This document shows, piece by piece, positions 25,005-32,268 of a DNA stretch of 64,000 nucleotides. Every line of letters begins with the position of its first letter. Within the stretch, counting starts at the first letter, position 1. Below the pieces are notes generated by a model, which was not told where the DNA came from, did not search any database, and was given only the letters and a program-made list of their open reading frames with translations. Source of the DNA: Candidatus Aphodousia gallistercoris (GTDB taxonomy: Bacteria; Pseudomonadota; Gammaproteobacteria; Burkholderiales; Burkholderiaceae_F); the NCBI GenBank assembly GCA_018714185.1, contig DVNT01000064.1, forward strand, positions 1-64,000, in the 5' to 3' direction. The translations under genes and the position numbers were made by a program.

Positions 25005-25223
25005 CCAAACATAATGGGCGAATTTACGCGCATCTCTTATAGGCCCAATGCTGGCGCGACTTATGTTTTTAGATCAAAAACCGCTGGGACATATATTCCT
25101 GTCTTTGAACCCGGGGATTCGTATGAAGTGGTAGAGTTCAATGCTTCACGAGCTTCTGACCTATACAGCGGATCAAGCCTTCAAAATAAATCGCTTCAGA
25201 TTCTCCCTTGCATACGTTGTTAG
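25005..25223 (+). other. Silent fibre cassette B
   Basis: 73 codons including stop, starting Pro-Asn-Ile-Met-Gly and ending Gln-Ile-Leu-Pro-Cys-Ile-Arg-Cys. It follows cassette A directly in the same direction, so sites A and B are direct repeats. It has no start codon or RBS suited to independent expression. Confidence 0.85.
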
Positions 25224-25453
25224 CATCGTATGCAAGGCAGGAACTGAAGTGCAGATTGTTGTACGCTAGATCCGGAAAACATAGACGATGCTTTGGAGGC
25301 ATTTAAACTTATTCTCGTATTTGTTGAGGAACTGCTCATGCTTTGCATGTTCAACAACGGCTGATTATCCCAACCAGAAAAAACTCCATCGGGAGTCTCA
25401 ACACCAAGTCTTACTCCACTTGCTACGATTCCAAAGTTGCCTGTAATGTTTGG
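25220..25453 (-). other. Silent fibre cassette C
   Basis: 78 codons, starting Pro-Asn-Ile-Thr-Gly-Asn-Phe and ending Phe-Leu-Pro-Cys-Ile-Arg-Cys. Its stop overlaps that of cassette B by four bases. Confidence 0.88.
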
Positions 25454-25460
25454 GCCGTTG

Positions 25461-25685
25461 CCAAACATTACGGGATCTGCAACTTGGTATCGAGGCACTT
25501 CAGGCTCCGGCATAACCCAAAGCGGAGCATTGAGTATCAAAAATCAGGGAACCAGCTCATCAACCCATGAATCGGGCAAAGGTGATTTAACACTTACATT
25601 TAATGCTGCTGGGAGTTCCGCAATCTATTCGGGAACTAAGGTACAGGTCAATGCATTGCAGGCACTCCCATGCATTCGGTTCTAA
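25461..25685 (+). other. Silent fibre cassette D
   Basis: 75 codons, starting Pro-Asn-Ile-Thr-Gly-Ser-Ala and ending Ala-Leu-Pro-Cys-Ile-Arg-Phe. Head-to-head with C across a 7-base spacer (25454-25460). Confidence 0.88.
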
Positions 25686-25903
25686 CAGCGGATACATGGC
25701 AGAGATTGAAGCGCAGAAACCTGGAGCTTTGAGCCATTGTAAATGCTAGATGACTTCGTTGCAGAGAATACCAAAGAACGTTGTGCCGTTTCTCCGCTAA
25801 CACTTGCGACAACGGAATCTTCGGCACCTGCAGCTGATATGAAGCCATATGGATCTTGCCACGCAACACCACCTTTTGCTCCTACCCCACCACTGATGTT
25901 TGG
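25682..25903 (-). other. Silent fibre cassette E
   Basis: 74 codons, starting Pro-Asn-Ile-Ser-Gly-Gly-Val and ending Ser-Leu-Pro-Cys-Ile-Arg-Cys. Stop overlaps cassette D by four bases. Confidence 0.88.
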
Positions 25904-25904
25904 C

Positions 25905-26150
25905 CCAAACATTATAGGGAGTGCCAACTTTAATTCTGGAACAGAGTTGACCATGGCATCATCGTTGCGGGGCGGTTCAACAGGTGCTTTCTCGTCTTCC
26001 AATGCGGTTGCTAACGGTTACAGTCCAGGTAGCTCGCAATCAGGCACTTATCGAACTCTTGGGCTGAATTTGCAAAACGGGAACTCGATTTACTCTGGAA
26101 CTAAAATGCAAGTCCAGGCGATACAACTGTTACCATGTATCAAGTGTTAA
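25905..26150 (+). other. Silent fibre cassette F
   Basis: 82 codons, starting Pro-Asn-Ile-Ile-Gly-Ser and ending Leu-Leu-Pro-Cys-Ile-Lys-Cys. Spacer to E is one base. Confidence 0.88.
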
Positions 26151-26392
26151 CACCTGATGCAAGGTAATAATTGCAACGAAGGCGATTGCAGCTTTGTGCC
26201 AGAGTAGCTTGAGTCACTATCTGAAGCTTTAAAGTCTAGATATTGGCAACCAAAATTTGGACCCGCCTCGGTTGCAATTCCATATTTTGTGCCAACATTG
26301 CGAACCTTAAACGCACCTGATGGAGACACAACGTCACATAGAAACTGACCTTGAGGATCTGAACCTCCGTTTAAGCTGCCGCTGATGTTTGG
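26147..26392 (-). other. Silent fibre cassette G
   Basis: 82 codons, starting Pro-Asn-Ile-Ser-Gly-Ser-Leu and ending Leu-Leu-Pro-Cys-Ile-Arg-Cys. Stop overlaps cassette F by four bases. Confidence 0.88.
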
Positions 26393-26394
26393 GC

Positions 26395-26622
26395 CCAAAC
26401 ATTAGCGGTGTAATTTACGGGTTTCGACCGGTTGTCGGCGCATCTAATGACACATCCGGCTTGATTCAAGGTGAGAACAAGCAATATACCGGTTGCTTGA
26501 CTGGCTCTGACTGGACAGACTATGGAGGCTTTTCAATAGACTTTTCACGAGGCAACTCAATCTATACCGGATTAAAAGTGCAAACCAATGCGCTAGAACT
26601 GCTTCCTTGTATTCGTGTTTAG
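26395..26622 (+). other. Silent fibre cassette H
   Basis: 76 codons, starting Pro-Asn-Ile-Ser-Gly-Val-Ile and ending Leu-Leu-Pro-Cys-Ile-Arg-Val. Spacer to G is two bases. Confidence 0.88.
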
Positions 26623-26837
26623 CAACGTATGCAAGGTAGTAGCTGCAACGCTGGATGCTGCATCTTAGAACCTGAGTAGATGCTAGAACTGTTGCTTGCA
26701 TTAAACTTTGTTGAACCATTTAAACTCCCTGTTACCGCTGCTGCCGCTGATGAAGCGCTATCAAAACTAAATGCTCCTGAAGAGCCGTCGCCGCCAGTAG
26801 ATATCCTGACAGCTCGATGGCCACCCGTAATGTTTGG
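26619..26837 (-). other. Silent fibre cassette I
   Basis: 73 codons with no internal Met start, so it is easily missed: Pro-Asn-Ile-Thr-Gly-Gly-His at the site, then a Ser/Ala-rich middle, Ser-Ile-Tyr-Ser-Gly-Ser-Lys-Met-Gln and Leu-Leu-Pro-Cys-Ile-Arg-Cys at the end. Confidence 0.88.
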
Positions 26838-26843
26838 TACTGT

Positions 26844-27077
26844 CCAAACATCTCGGGGTATTTCTCAATTCGTAATACTCAAGGTGCTGTTACTACGACC
26901 GCTCCGTTCAGTTCTGATACCTCGGGGCAAAGCGGTAGCAGCCAAGCTTTGGCACTTACCCAAGCCGCACACGGAATACAAAGCATTTATTTCAATGCTT
27001 CGGATTCCAACGCTTCATATGCCGGCACAAAGCTTCAAATGCAATCGTTGCAAGCTTTACCCTGTATCAGATTCTGA
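26844..27077 (+). other. Silent fibre cassette J
   Basis: 78 codons, starting Pro-Asn-Ile-Ser-Gly-Tyr and ending Ala-Leu-Pro-Cys-Ile-Arg-Phe. Spacer to I is six bases. Confidence 0.88.
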
Positions 27078-27291
27078 TGCACGGAAGGCATTGCAGCGCC
27101 GGAGACTGCATTTTGTTGCCTGAATAAATTGAGCTGCTGTCAGATGCATCTAAATACAAATTCACACACGGGTTACCAGCTGACTCACAACCGATATTGA
27201 CGCTGTTATTACCGTAGCTTAAAGCTCCGAAAGCTGAGGCCGTTTGTGATGATGTTAAACCTGGCGCCGAGAAACTACCTGAGATGTTTGG
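27067..27291 (-). other. Silent fibre cassette K
   Basis: 75 codons, starting Pro-Asn-Ile-Ser-Gly-Ser-Phe and ending Cys-Leu-Pro-Cys-Ile-Arg-Ile. It overlaps the end of J by 11 bases. Confidence 0.88.
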
Positions 27292-27298
27292 GGTCTGT

Positions 27299-27523
27299 CC
27301 AAACATTACGGGACAAATTAAAGATTTGTCCTCAACAGCTGCTGGAAACGCCTTGGCCAATGGTGCTTTTTTGTGGTTATCATCAAGTTCGCAGATTCAA
27401 ACGATAGCAGTTGAAAATGGTTCATGCGATCCATCGTTTGACGCTTCACGTGTTTCAAGCTTGTACTCTGGTTCCAAACTTCAGCAAGCAGCTTTGCAAA
27501 TGTTGCCCTGTATTAGAACTTAA
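27299..27523 (+). other. Silent fibre cassette L
   Basis: 75 codons, starting Pro-Asn-Ile-Thr-Gly-Gln-Ile and ending Met-Leu-Pro-Cys-Ile-Arg-Thr. Spacer to K is seven bases. Confidence 0.88.
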
Positions 27524-27731
27524 TGCAGGGGAGACACTGCAACGCTGCTGCTTGGAGTTTATTGCCAACATACATAGCATTTGACTTCGTTGCAGAAAAG
27601 TACGCAATCCACGATCCCTGCGAGGCGCGAGCTTCGCCTTGACCAGCAGTCTGAATTCCGCCAATTGAGACGAACCCAGAAGGATTGGTTAAGTCAGAGT
27701 TGTGGCTTCCCAGTTGCCCGCTAATGTTTGG
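27513..27731 (-). other. Silent fibre cassette M
   Basis: 73 codons, starting Pro-Asn-Ile-Ser-Gly-Gln-Leu and ending Cys-Leu-Pro-Cys-Ile-Lys-Phe. It overlaps the end of L by 11 bases. Confidence 0.88.
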
Positions 27732-27732
27732 G

Positions 27733-27954
27733 CCAAACATTACGGGTTGGCTGTATGACGTCCATGCTGGTGCAGGGGCTACAGCAACACAAGTTGCTAC
27801 TTGGTCAAAGTCTGGTAATCGTCAAGGCGCAGCTCTTTCAGGCGACTGGCAATACGGAGGATTCGGGTTTGATGCCTCCCGTTGTTCATCAACTTACACC
27901 GGTTCAAAGCTGCAAGCCCCAGCCCTGCAAGCTCTTCCATGCATCCGGTACTAA
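27733..27954 (+). other. Silent fibre cassette N
   Basis: 74 codons, starting Pro-Asn-Ile-Thr-Gly-Trp-Leu and ending Ala-Leu-Pro-Cys-Ile-Arg-Tyr. Spacer to M is one base, giving a near-perfect palindrome. Confidence 0.88.
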
Positions 27955-28181
27955 CACCGAATACATGGAAAAAGCTGAAGTGCTGGAGATTGCATCTTAG
28001 TCCCCGAGTAGATTGATGAGCATCTTGATGCATCAACACAAACAACTTCTATGTTTGTAAGAGGTTCAGCATAATGCGACATTGCTTCCCCCTCTGTAAC
28101 CACTCTTGAGTAAAAAGCACCGGTGGGAAAGAAGGTGGTATTTGATTCACCTCCATTATCGGAATCTCCCGTAATGTTTGG
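27951..28181 (-). other. Silent fibre cassette O
   Basis: 77 codons, starting Pro-Asn-Ile-Thr-Gly-Asp and ending Leu-Phe-Pro-Cys-Ile-Arg-Cys. Stop overlaps cassette N by four bases. Confidence 0.88.
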
Positions 28182-28188
28182 ACAGCCC

Positions 28189-28407
28189 CCAAACACAACT
28201 GGACGTTTTTATGCCAGCTCTGCAGTTTTTGTTAATGGGGTATTTGCAAAATCAACCGGTTCTGATAACCAAAGGATATTAAATTCAAATCAATCTGACG
28301 TTTCAAATACAACTTTTGACTTCTCCTTAAGCAAGTCGAATGACATATATTCAGGGACAAAATTGCAGGTCAGTTCCTTGCAACTCTTAGCATGTGTCAA
28401 ATGTTAG
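28189..28407 (+). other. Silent fibre cassette P
   Basis: 73 codons, starting Pro-Asn-Thr-Thr-Gly-Arg and ending Leu-Leu-Ala-Cys-Val-Lys-Cys. Its site reads CCAAACACA, one of three variants outside the first seven bases. Confidence 0.86.
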
Positions 28408-28628
28408 AAGCGAATACAAGGTAGTGCTTGCAAAGCAGATGGCTGAACGGTTGAACCGTTGTACACAGAGTTGCTGCTGGACGCATTCAGGTAAATAAAA
28501 ACGTCTCCTTTCCCAGAGCCTCCAAACTCTGCCAATGACGTACCTGAAGTCGAAAAACTTAGGGCACCATGACCTTGCCCTCCGCTTGTGGTACCACTGG
28601 CCCAATTGGCATCACCCTGGATGTTTGG
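28404..28628 (-). other. Silent fibre cassette Q
   Basis: 75 codons, starting Pro-Asn-Ile-Gln-Gly-Asp-Ala and ending Ala-Leu-Pro-Cys-Ile-Arg-Phe. Its middle (Asn-Trp, Gly-Thr, Gly-Ala-Leu-Ser) resembles cassette D. Confidence 0.88.
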
Positions 28629-28636
28629 ACAGACTA

Positions 28637-28873
28637 CCAAACAGCACCGGCTTAATTGGTCAAAATGTCGGAGACCAAGGGCAAGTTGAATTTAATGCTT
28701 CGGGTTCATTTCAAGCTATAGCGAACGGCTCACGAAAGTTCCCTAAAGCATCTGACTATGATTCTCCTATGCCGAATCAGGTGAAATTCGATCTATCGCG
28801 ATCATCAAGCATTTTCAGTGGCGCAAAACTTCAAGTCGCATCTTTACAGTGCCTACCATGTATTCGATGCTAA
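28637..28873 (+). other. Silent fibre cassette R
   Basis: 79 codons, starting Pro-Asn-Ser-Thr-Gly-Leu and ending Cys-Leu-Pro-Cys-Ile-Arg-Cys. Its site reads CCAAACAGC. Spacer to Q is eight bases. Confidence 0.86.
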
Positions 28874-29091
28874 ATTCGTATGCACGGCAAGAACTGGAGG
28901 CTTGATGGCTGTAGCTTGGCGCCAGTGTACAAACTTGAGTTAAGAGATGCATCGAAAGTTAATACTCTCGTTGTCTCGGAAGGGCCGCCCGCAAAAGTTC
29001 CTGTTGTGCCACTTCCTTCTGACCACTTAAAAGGATCGCTGGAACCATAGTCGACATACCGTCTAAAGGTAACTGTTCCACTAATGTTTGG
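28870..29091 (-). other. Silent fibre cassette S (outermost)
   Basis: 74 codons, starting Pro-Asn-Ile-Ser-Gly-Thr-Val and ending Phe-Leu-Pro-Cys-Ile-Arg-Ile. Its site marks the distal border of the array; no further CCAAACA copy follows before the recombinase gene. Confidence 0.88.
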
Positions 29092-29187
29092 TCCCATTAT
29101 TAGGCTTCTGGAGTAGGGGAGTTATCAGTGTGAGTAAAGTGCCGAGCACGGTTTTTCGGCTGTGCTCAGCGATTGTTAACAGATTGA

Positions 29188-30333
29188 TTATTTAGCTAAT
29201 TCGTCTAAAAGGCCGGCACTTCGAGCACATTCTTTTACGAATGCGCTCCAGCGCTCCATGACGGCCCGTCTGGCGTCAAGAAAATCTGACCTTTGGTAAG
29301 CCCTTGAAACTTTGTCACCGACTGCATGAGAAAGACAAGCTTCGGCAACTTCGAATTGGATTCCGTTATCTGCGAGCCAGGATCGGGCAATTGAACGCAA
29401 GCCGTGAGCAACAAGTTCATTTTTTAATTTGGACTGATGTAACCACTTTGCGAGAGCTTGTTTTGATAAGTGCCCGTCGGATTTTCGACCTGAGAAGACA
29501 AATTTGTTCCTAGGATGTGGGGAAAAAGATTTCTCGCGCTCAAGAAGTTCCTTCATAAAAGGAGTGATAGGAACGCGATGCTCACGACGTTTTTTCATTT
29601 TTGTAGCTGGAATAACGATTGTGTCAGCATCAATCCATGATTTTTCGAGAGATGCAACTTCGCCTGGGCGCAACATCGAGCATAGCGAAAACAAAAAATA
29701 GTTTTGCATTCGGGGTGATGCAGTTTTAAAAGTGCTCATGACGTGATCAAGTTCTCGCCAGTTAACAGATGGCATCGGTTTAGTGACAGGGGGAGCAAAA
29801 ACTTTTGAGACCCGATCGATGGGGTTGTGTTCAATGTAACCTGCGCAGACGGCTAAATCGAGGATTTCACGAAGGCGCATCAAGATTCTTTTGAGTGTTG
29901 ATCGTTTACCCGCATTTTCAATAGGTTGAACAACTTTAATCGCAAGAGGCGCTGTGATCTCATCAAGTTGCCGGGTACCGATATGACGAATAAGGTAGCG
30001 TTCAATGCGCCGTTTTTCATCAGCATAGCTGACGATGCGCCCGCGCTTCAGGTTACACCAAAGCACAAAAGCATCTCTTAGTGTGTAGCCGGCAACTGGT
30101 GACAAATTGAAGGATTTAAGTTTTTTACGGGCTATTTGTCGGGCCTGAGCTAACGACAGTTCTGGGAATTTTCCGAGTGTGATATCAATTGTTCTTCCAT
30201 TTTGCGGAACGCGTAATAGAAAACTTTTGACACCGGTCGGTTGCACTCTCAATGTCAACCCTTTTTCGAGTGCTAGAGAATAGCGCTTATCTCGCGGCTT
30301 CAATGCCGCTATTTTTTTACTAGTGAGGTTCAT
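29188..30333 (-). CDS. Tyrosine recombinase, probable shufflon invertase
   Basis: Residues 1-75 form a DUF4102-like arm-binding domain (Leu-Thr-Leu-Arg-Val, Ile-Thr-Leu-Gly-Lys-Phe-Pro-Glu-Leu-Ser). A SAM-like core-binding region follows, then a catalytic domain with Arg222 (Met-Leu-Arg-Pro-Gly-Glu), Lys245, His310-x-x-Arg313, His336 and Tyr346, all present. It is 381 aa. The gene lies 96 bases after the last cassette and points toward the array. A separate integrase serves the att site, so this enzyme most likely catalyses cassette inversion. It could still be a second integrase. Confidence 0.8.
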   Translation of the reverse strand: MNLTSKKIAALKPRDKRYSLALEKGLTLRVQPTGVKSFLLRVPQNGRTIDITLGKFPELSLAQARQIARKKLKSFNLSPVAGYTLRDAFVLWCNLKRGRIVSYADEKRRIERYLIRHIGTRQLDEITAPLAIKVVQPIENAGKRSTLKRILMRLREILDLAVCAGYIEHNPIDRVSKVFAPPVTKPMPSVNWRELDHVMSTFKTASPRMQNYFLFSLCSMLRPGEVASLEKSWIDADTIVIPATKMKKRREHRVPITPFMKELLEREKSFSPHPRNKFVFSGRKSDGHLSKQALAKWLHQSKLKNELVAHGLRSIARSWLADNGIQFEVAEACLSHAVGDKVSRAYQRSDFLDARRAVMERWSAFVKECARSAGLLDELAK

Positions 30334-30335
30334 AA

Positions 30336-30953
30336 ATGACTACTCCTGAAAAAAACAACGCGATCGAAGCTCCGATTGCTTACATCTACGATGAAGATGG
30401 CTACTACTTTTTGTGCAAGCCCAAACAAGAGAGCCCGCGCGTTAAGGGAAAGTTTCTCACGCCGTTGAACTCGACCGAAGTAGAACCTGAAATTCCCGAT
30501 GGCTACTTTGCGCATTGGAGCGGCGCCAAATGGGAATACGAGAAGATCCCGTCAACGGCTGAAGAGTTCGTCGGCGCGAAGATCTCGCACAAGAGTCAGA
30601 CAGCTCGCAATCAACTGCTTCGACAGCTTTTGCAGAAGCTTGTTGAAGAAGACTCTGACCACTATCGAGTTATTCGTGGGTCTGAAGAAGAGGGACTGTG
30701 GTGGTCCGTTGAAAGGATTCCTGAAAAAACGCAAGACGAAAAGGATCTCGAGGCCGCGAAGCTCGAAGAGCAAAAAGCGATGGCTTACTTAAACTCCACG
30801 GATTACGTTGCTGTGAAAATCGCCGAAGGTGTTGCTACTAAAGATGAGTATGCAGACGTTCTGCAAAAACGTGCCGAGACACGAGAGCTGATAAACGGAC
30901 TTCGCGCGACGCAAGAAACCTTAACTGCAAAAATCGGAGCAGCAAGTGATTGA
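30336..30953 (+). CDS. Tail fibre assembly chaperone, Tfa-like (205 aa)
   Basis: The N-terminal region (Ala-Tyr-Ile-Tyr-Asp-Glu-Asp-Gly-Tyr-Tyr) and Ile-Pro-Asp-Gly-Tyr-Phe-Ala-His-Trp-Ser-Gly-Ala-Lys-Trp-Glu-Tyr are typical of Tfa-like proteins, which fold and trimerise fibre tips. The rest is helical. Its start is only two bases from the divergent recombinase start. The array and recombinase thus sit between a fibre gene and its chaperone, which would have to serve all 19 tips. Confidence 0.75.
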   Translation: MTTPEKNNAIEAPIAYIYDEDGYYFLCKPKQESPRVKGKFLTPLNSTEVEPEIPDGYFAHWSGAKWEYEKIPSTAEEFVGAKISHKSQTARNQLLRQLLQKLVEEDSDHYRVIRGSEEEGLWWSVERIPEKTQDEKDLEAAKLEEQKAMAYLNSTDYVAVKIAEGVATKDEYADVLQKRAETRELINGLRATQETLTAKIGAASD

Positions 30954-31485
30954 GGCGGTCATCATTTTTGTGGCATTTTTGCCTGTGTCTATAGCTTTTG
31001 CTGTCATTGGGCGTCTGCTTGCACCAGTCCTTGCGCTTTTTTGTGACGAGCAGGGCTGGTTGCCTGAGTGGTTAAGCTGGTTCCAAACCCCCGATACCTC
31101 CTGCGATGGTGATGCAGGTCACCACGAAAGGTGGCCGAAAGAAGGAGCGTTTTGGACATACGCCCGTCGAGTTGCCTGGCTCCTACGGAATGTTTCGTAT
31201 GGCTTTGATATTCAGGTTCTCGGTGCGGATATTTTTCCCGGAGACACAATCAAAGTTTCCGGAAACCCTGACATCGGTGAGAGTAGCGGGATTTCAGGCT
31301 TATGCATCCGTGAACTGGTAAGAGATGGCAAAACAAAGGCATTTCAATTCTTCTTTGTAAGACATTACCAACTTTTCGGAGTTGATAAATGTGTGCGCAT
31401 AGGCGCCGGCTGGAAGCTTTGGAATGGAGTCAAAGAAGTTGGTTATAAGGCCCAATATTGGGCATTTTTTAACCCAATCAAATAA
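30946..31485 (+). CDS. DUF7338-like phage protein with N-terminal membrane segment (179 aa)
   Basis: GTG 30946 is the start. Residues 2-30 are strongly hydrophobic. A Trp-rich middle (Trp-Leu-Pro-Glu-Trp-Leu-Ser-Trp-Phe) and a basic C-terminal beta part follow (Gly-Trp-Lys-Leu-Trp-Asn-Gly). Proteins of this style occur next to lysis genes in many phages; function is not known. It lies between the fibre chaperone and holin. Confidence 0.55.
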   Translation: MIEAVIIFVAFLPVSIAFAVIGRLLAPVLALFCDEQGWLPEWLSWFQTPDTSCDGDAGHHERWPKEGAFWTYARRVAWLLRNVSYGFDIQVLGADIFPGDTIKVSGNPDIGESSGISGLCIRELVRDGKTKAFQFFFVRHYQLFGVDKCVRIGAGWKLWNGVKEVGYKAQYWAFFNPIK

Positions 31486-31496
31486 GAGAGATTTTC

Positions 31497-31814
31497 ATGT
31501 GTGACGATTCGAAAACGCCCATTCAGAGAGTAGTTGCAGGCCTGACCGCATCCGGGGCCGGTGGCGTTGCAAAAGCTTCACCCGGCATAGCTGTGACAAG
31601 CGCTGGAGTGATGGGCTTTCCTATCGAGACTTGGGTCTCGATTTTGACTTGTTGTTATTTGCTCTTCATGCTTGTCGGTGCGATGCCGAAGGTCATTGAG
31701 GCTCTTCGCTATTTGTACAGACTGGCCAAGCCAAAGAGAGAAAGTTCGATCAGCGTGACGGAAGTCCCTGATCAATCTGTCACGGAAAAGCTTGAAAAGG
31801 TGAAACATGAATAA
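31497..31814 (+). CDS. Holin (105 aa)
   Basis: A hydrophobic Gly/Ala-rich segment (about residues 14-40) and a second one (about 47-65, Val-Ser-Ile-Leu-Thr-Cys-Cys-Tyr-Leu-Leu-Phe-Met-Leu-Val) are followed by a charged tail with many Lys and Glu. It overlaps the endolysin by eight bases. With a SAR endolysin downstream it may act as a pinholin. Family assignment is by topology and position. Confidence 0.75.
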   Translation: MCDDSKTPIQRVVAGLTASGAGGVAKASPGIAVTSAGVMGFPIETWVSILTCCYLLFMLVGAMPKVIEALRYLYRLAKPKRESSISVTEVPDQSVTEKLEKVKHE

Positions 31815-32265
31815 ACGCATGGCAATCGGCGTGCTCTCTTTGAGTGCAGCGGGGCTGGTCGCTATTCTGAATTTTGAAGGCTTTTCAGAGACTGCATACG
31901 TTCCAGTTCCTGGAGACGTGCCGACGATAGGGTTCGGGACGACTGAAGGCGTAAAGATTGGAGACCGGATCACGCCTGAGGAAGCAATTGACCGGGCTTA
32001 CGAAGACATAAAAGAAACCGAGGCGGCCATCAAGCGATGTGTCAAAGTGCCACTGTCTCAAGGTGAATTCGATGCTTTCGTGAGCCTGGCTTACAACATC
32101 GGCGGCCGTGCATTTTGCAGATCCACGCTTGTCAAAAAGTTAAACGCCGGCGACTATGAGGGCGCGTGCAATGAGATCAAGCGCTGGGTTTACGCAGGAG
32201 AAAAGAAGGTTGATGGTCTCGTGAACCGTCGCAATGTTGAATTCTCATTCTGCATAAAGGAGTGA
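31807..32265 (+). CDS. Endolysin, GH24 lysozyme with N-terminal signal-anchor (SAR)
   Basis: Residues 5-22 are a weakly hydrophobic Ala/Gly/Ser-rich segment, as in signal-anchor-release endolysins. Catalytic Glu24 lies in Phe-Glu-Gly-Phe-Ser-Glu-Thr-Ala-Tyr and Thr40 in Pro-Thr-Ile-Gly-Phe-Gly. The usual Asp between them is not in its standard spot; Asp37 is nearby. The C-terminal part has Phe-Val-Ser-Leu-Ala-Tyr-Asn-Ile-Gly and Gly-Leu-Val-Asn-Arg-Arg. It cuts peptidoglycan at lysis. Size 152 aa is typical. Confidence 0.9.
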   Translation: MNKRMAIGVLSLSAAGLVAILNFEGFSETAYVPVPGDVPTIGFGTTEGVKIGDRITPEEAIDRAYEDIKETEAAIKRCVKVPLSQGEFDAFVSLAYNIGGRAFCRSTLVKKLNAGDYEGACNEIKRWVYAGEKKVDGLVNRRNVEFSFCIKE

Positions 32266-32268
32266 GTG

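Larger units (their letters stand above)
24783..29091. repeat. Shufflon: 19 alternative fibre C-termini with inverted crossover sites
   Basis: CCAAACA occurs 19 times as the first codons of 19 cassettes. Plus-strand sites start at 24783, 25005, 25461, 25905, 26395, 26844, 27299, 27733, 28189 and 28637. Minus-strand sites start (5' end) at 25453, 25903, 26392, 26837, 27291, 27731, 28181, 28628 and 29091. Internal sites meet head to head (TGTTTGG, 1-8 bases, CCAAACA); cassettes meet tail to tail with overlapping stops. Each cassette is a whole number of codons from CCA to stop. All encode Pro-Asn at the site and a Gly two codons later. Inversion between opposed sites swaps the fibre tip without changing frame. 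Confidence 0.92.

Noticed and set aside
24783..29091. CRISPR array or diversity-generating retroelement as explanation of the repeats
   Set aside because: Repeat units are 7-9 bases in alternating orientation every 200-250 bases, inside coding cassettes; no cas genes, no reverse transcriptase and no template repeat with adenine-directed changes are present.
29100..29187. Promoter or terminator between the last cassette and the recombinase stop
   Set aside because: There is a GAGCAC/GTGCTC stem, but it lacks a T-run and the -10/-35 elements are poor.
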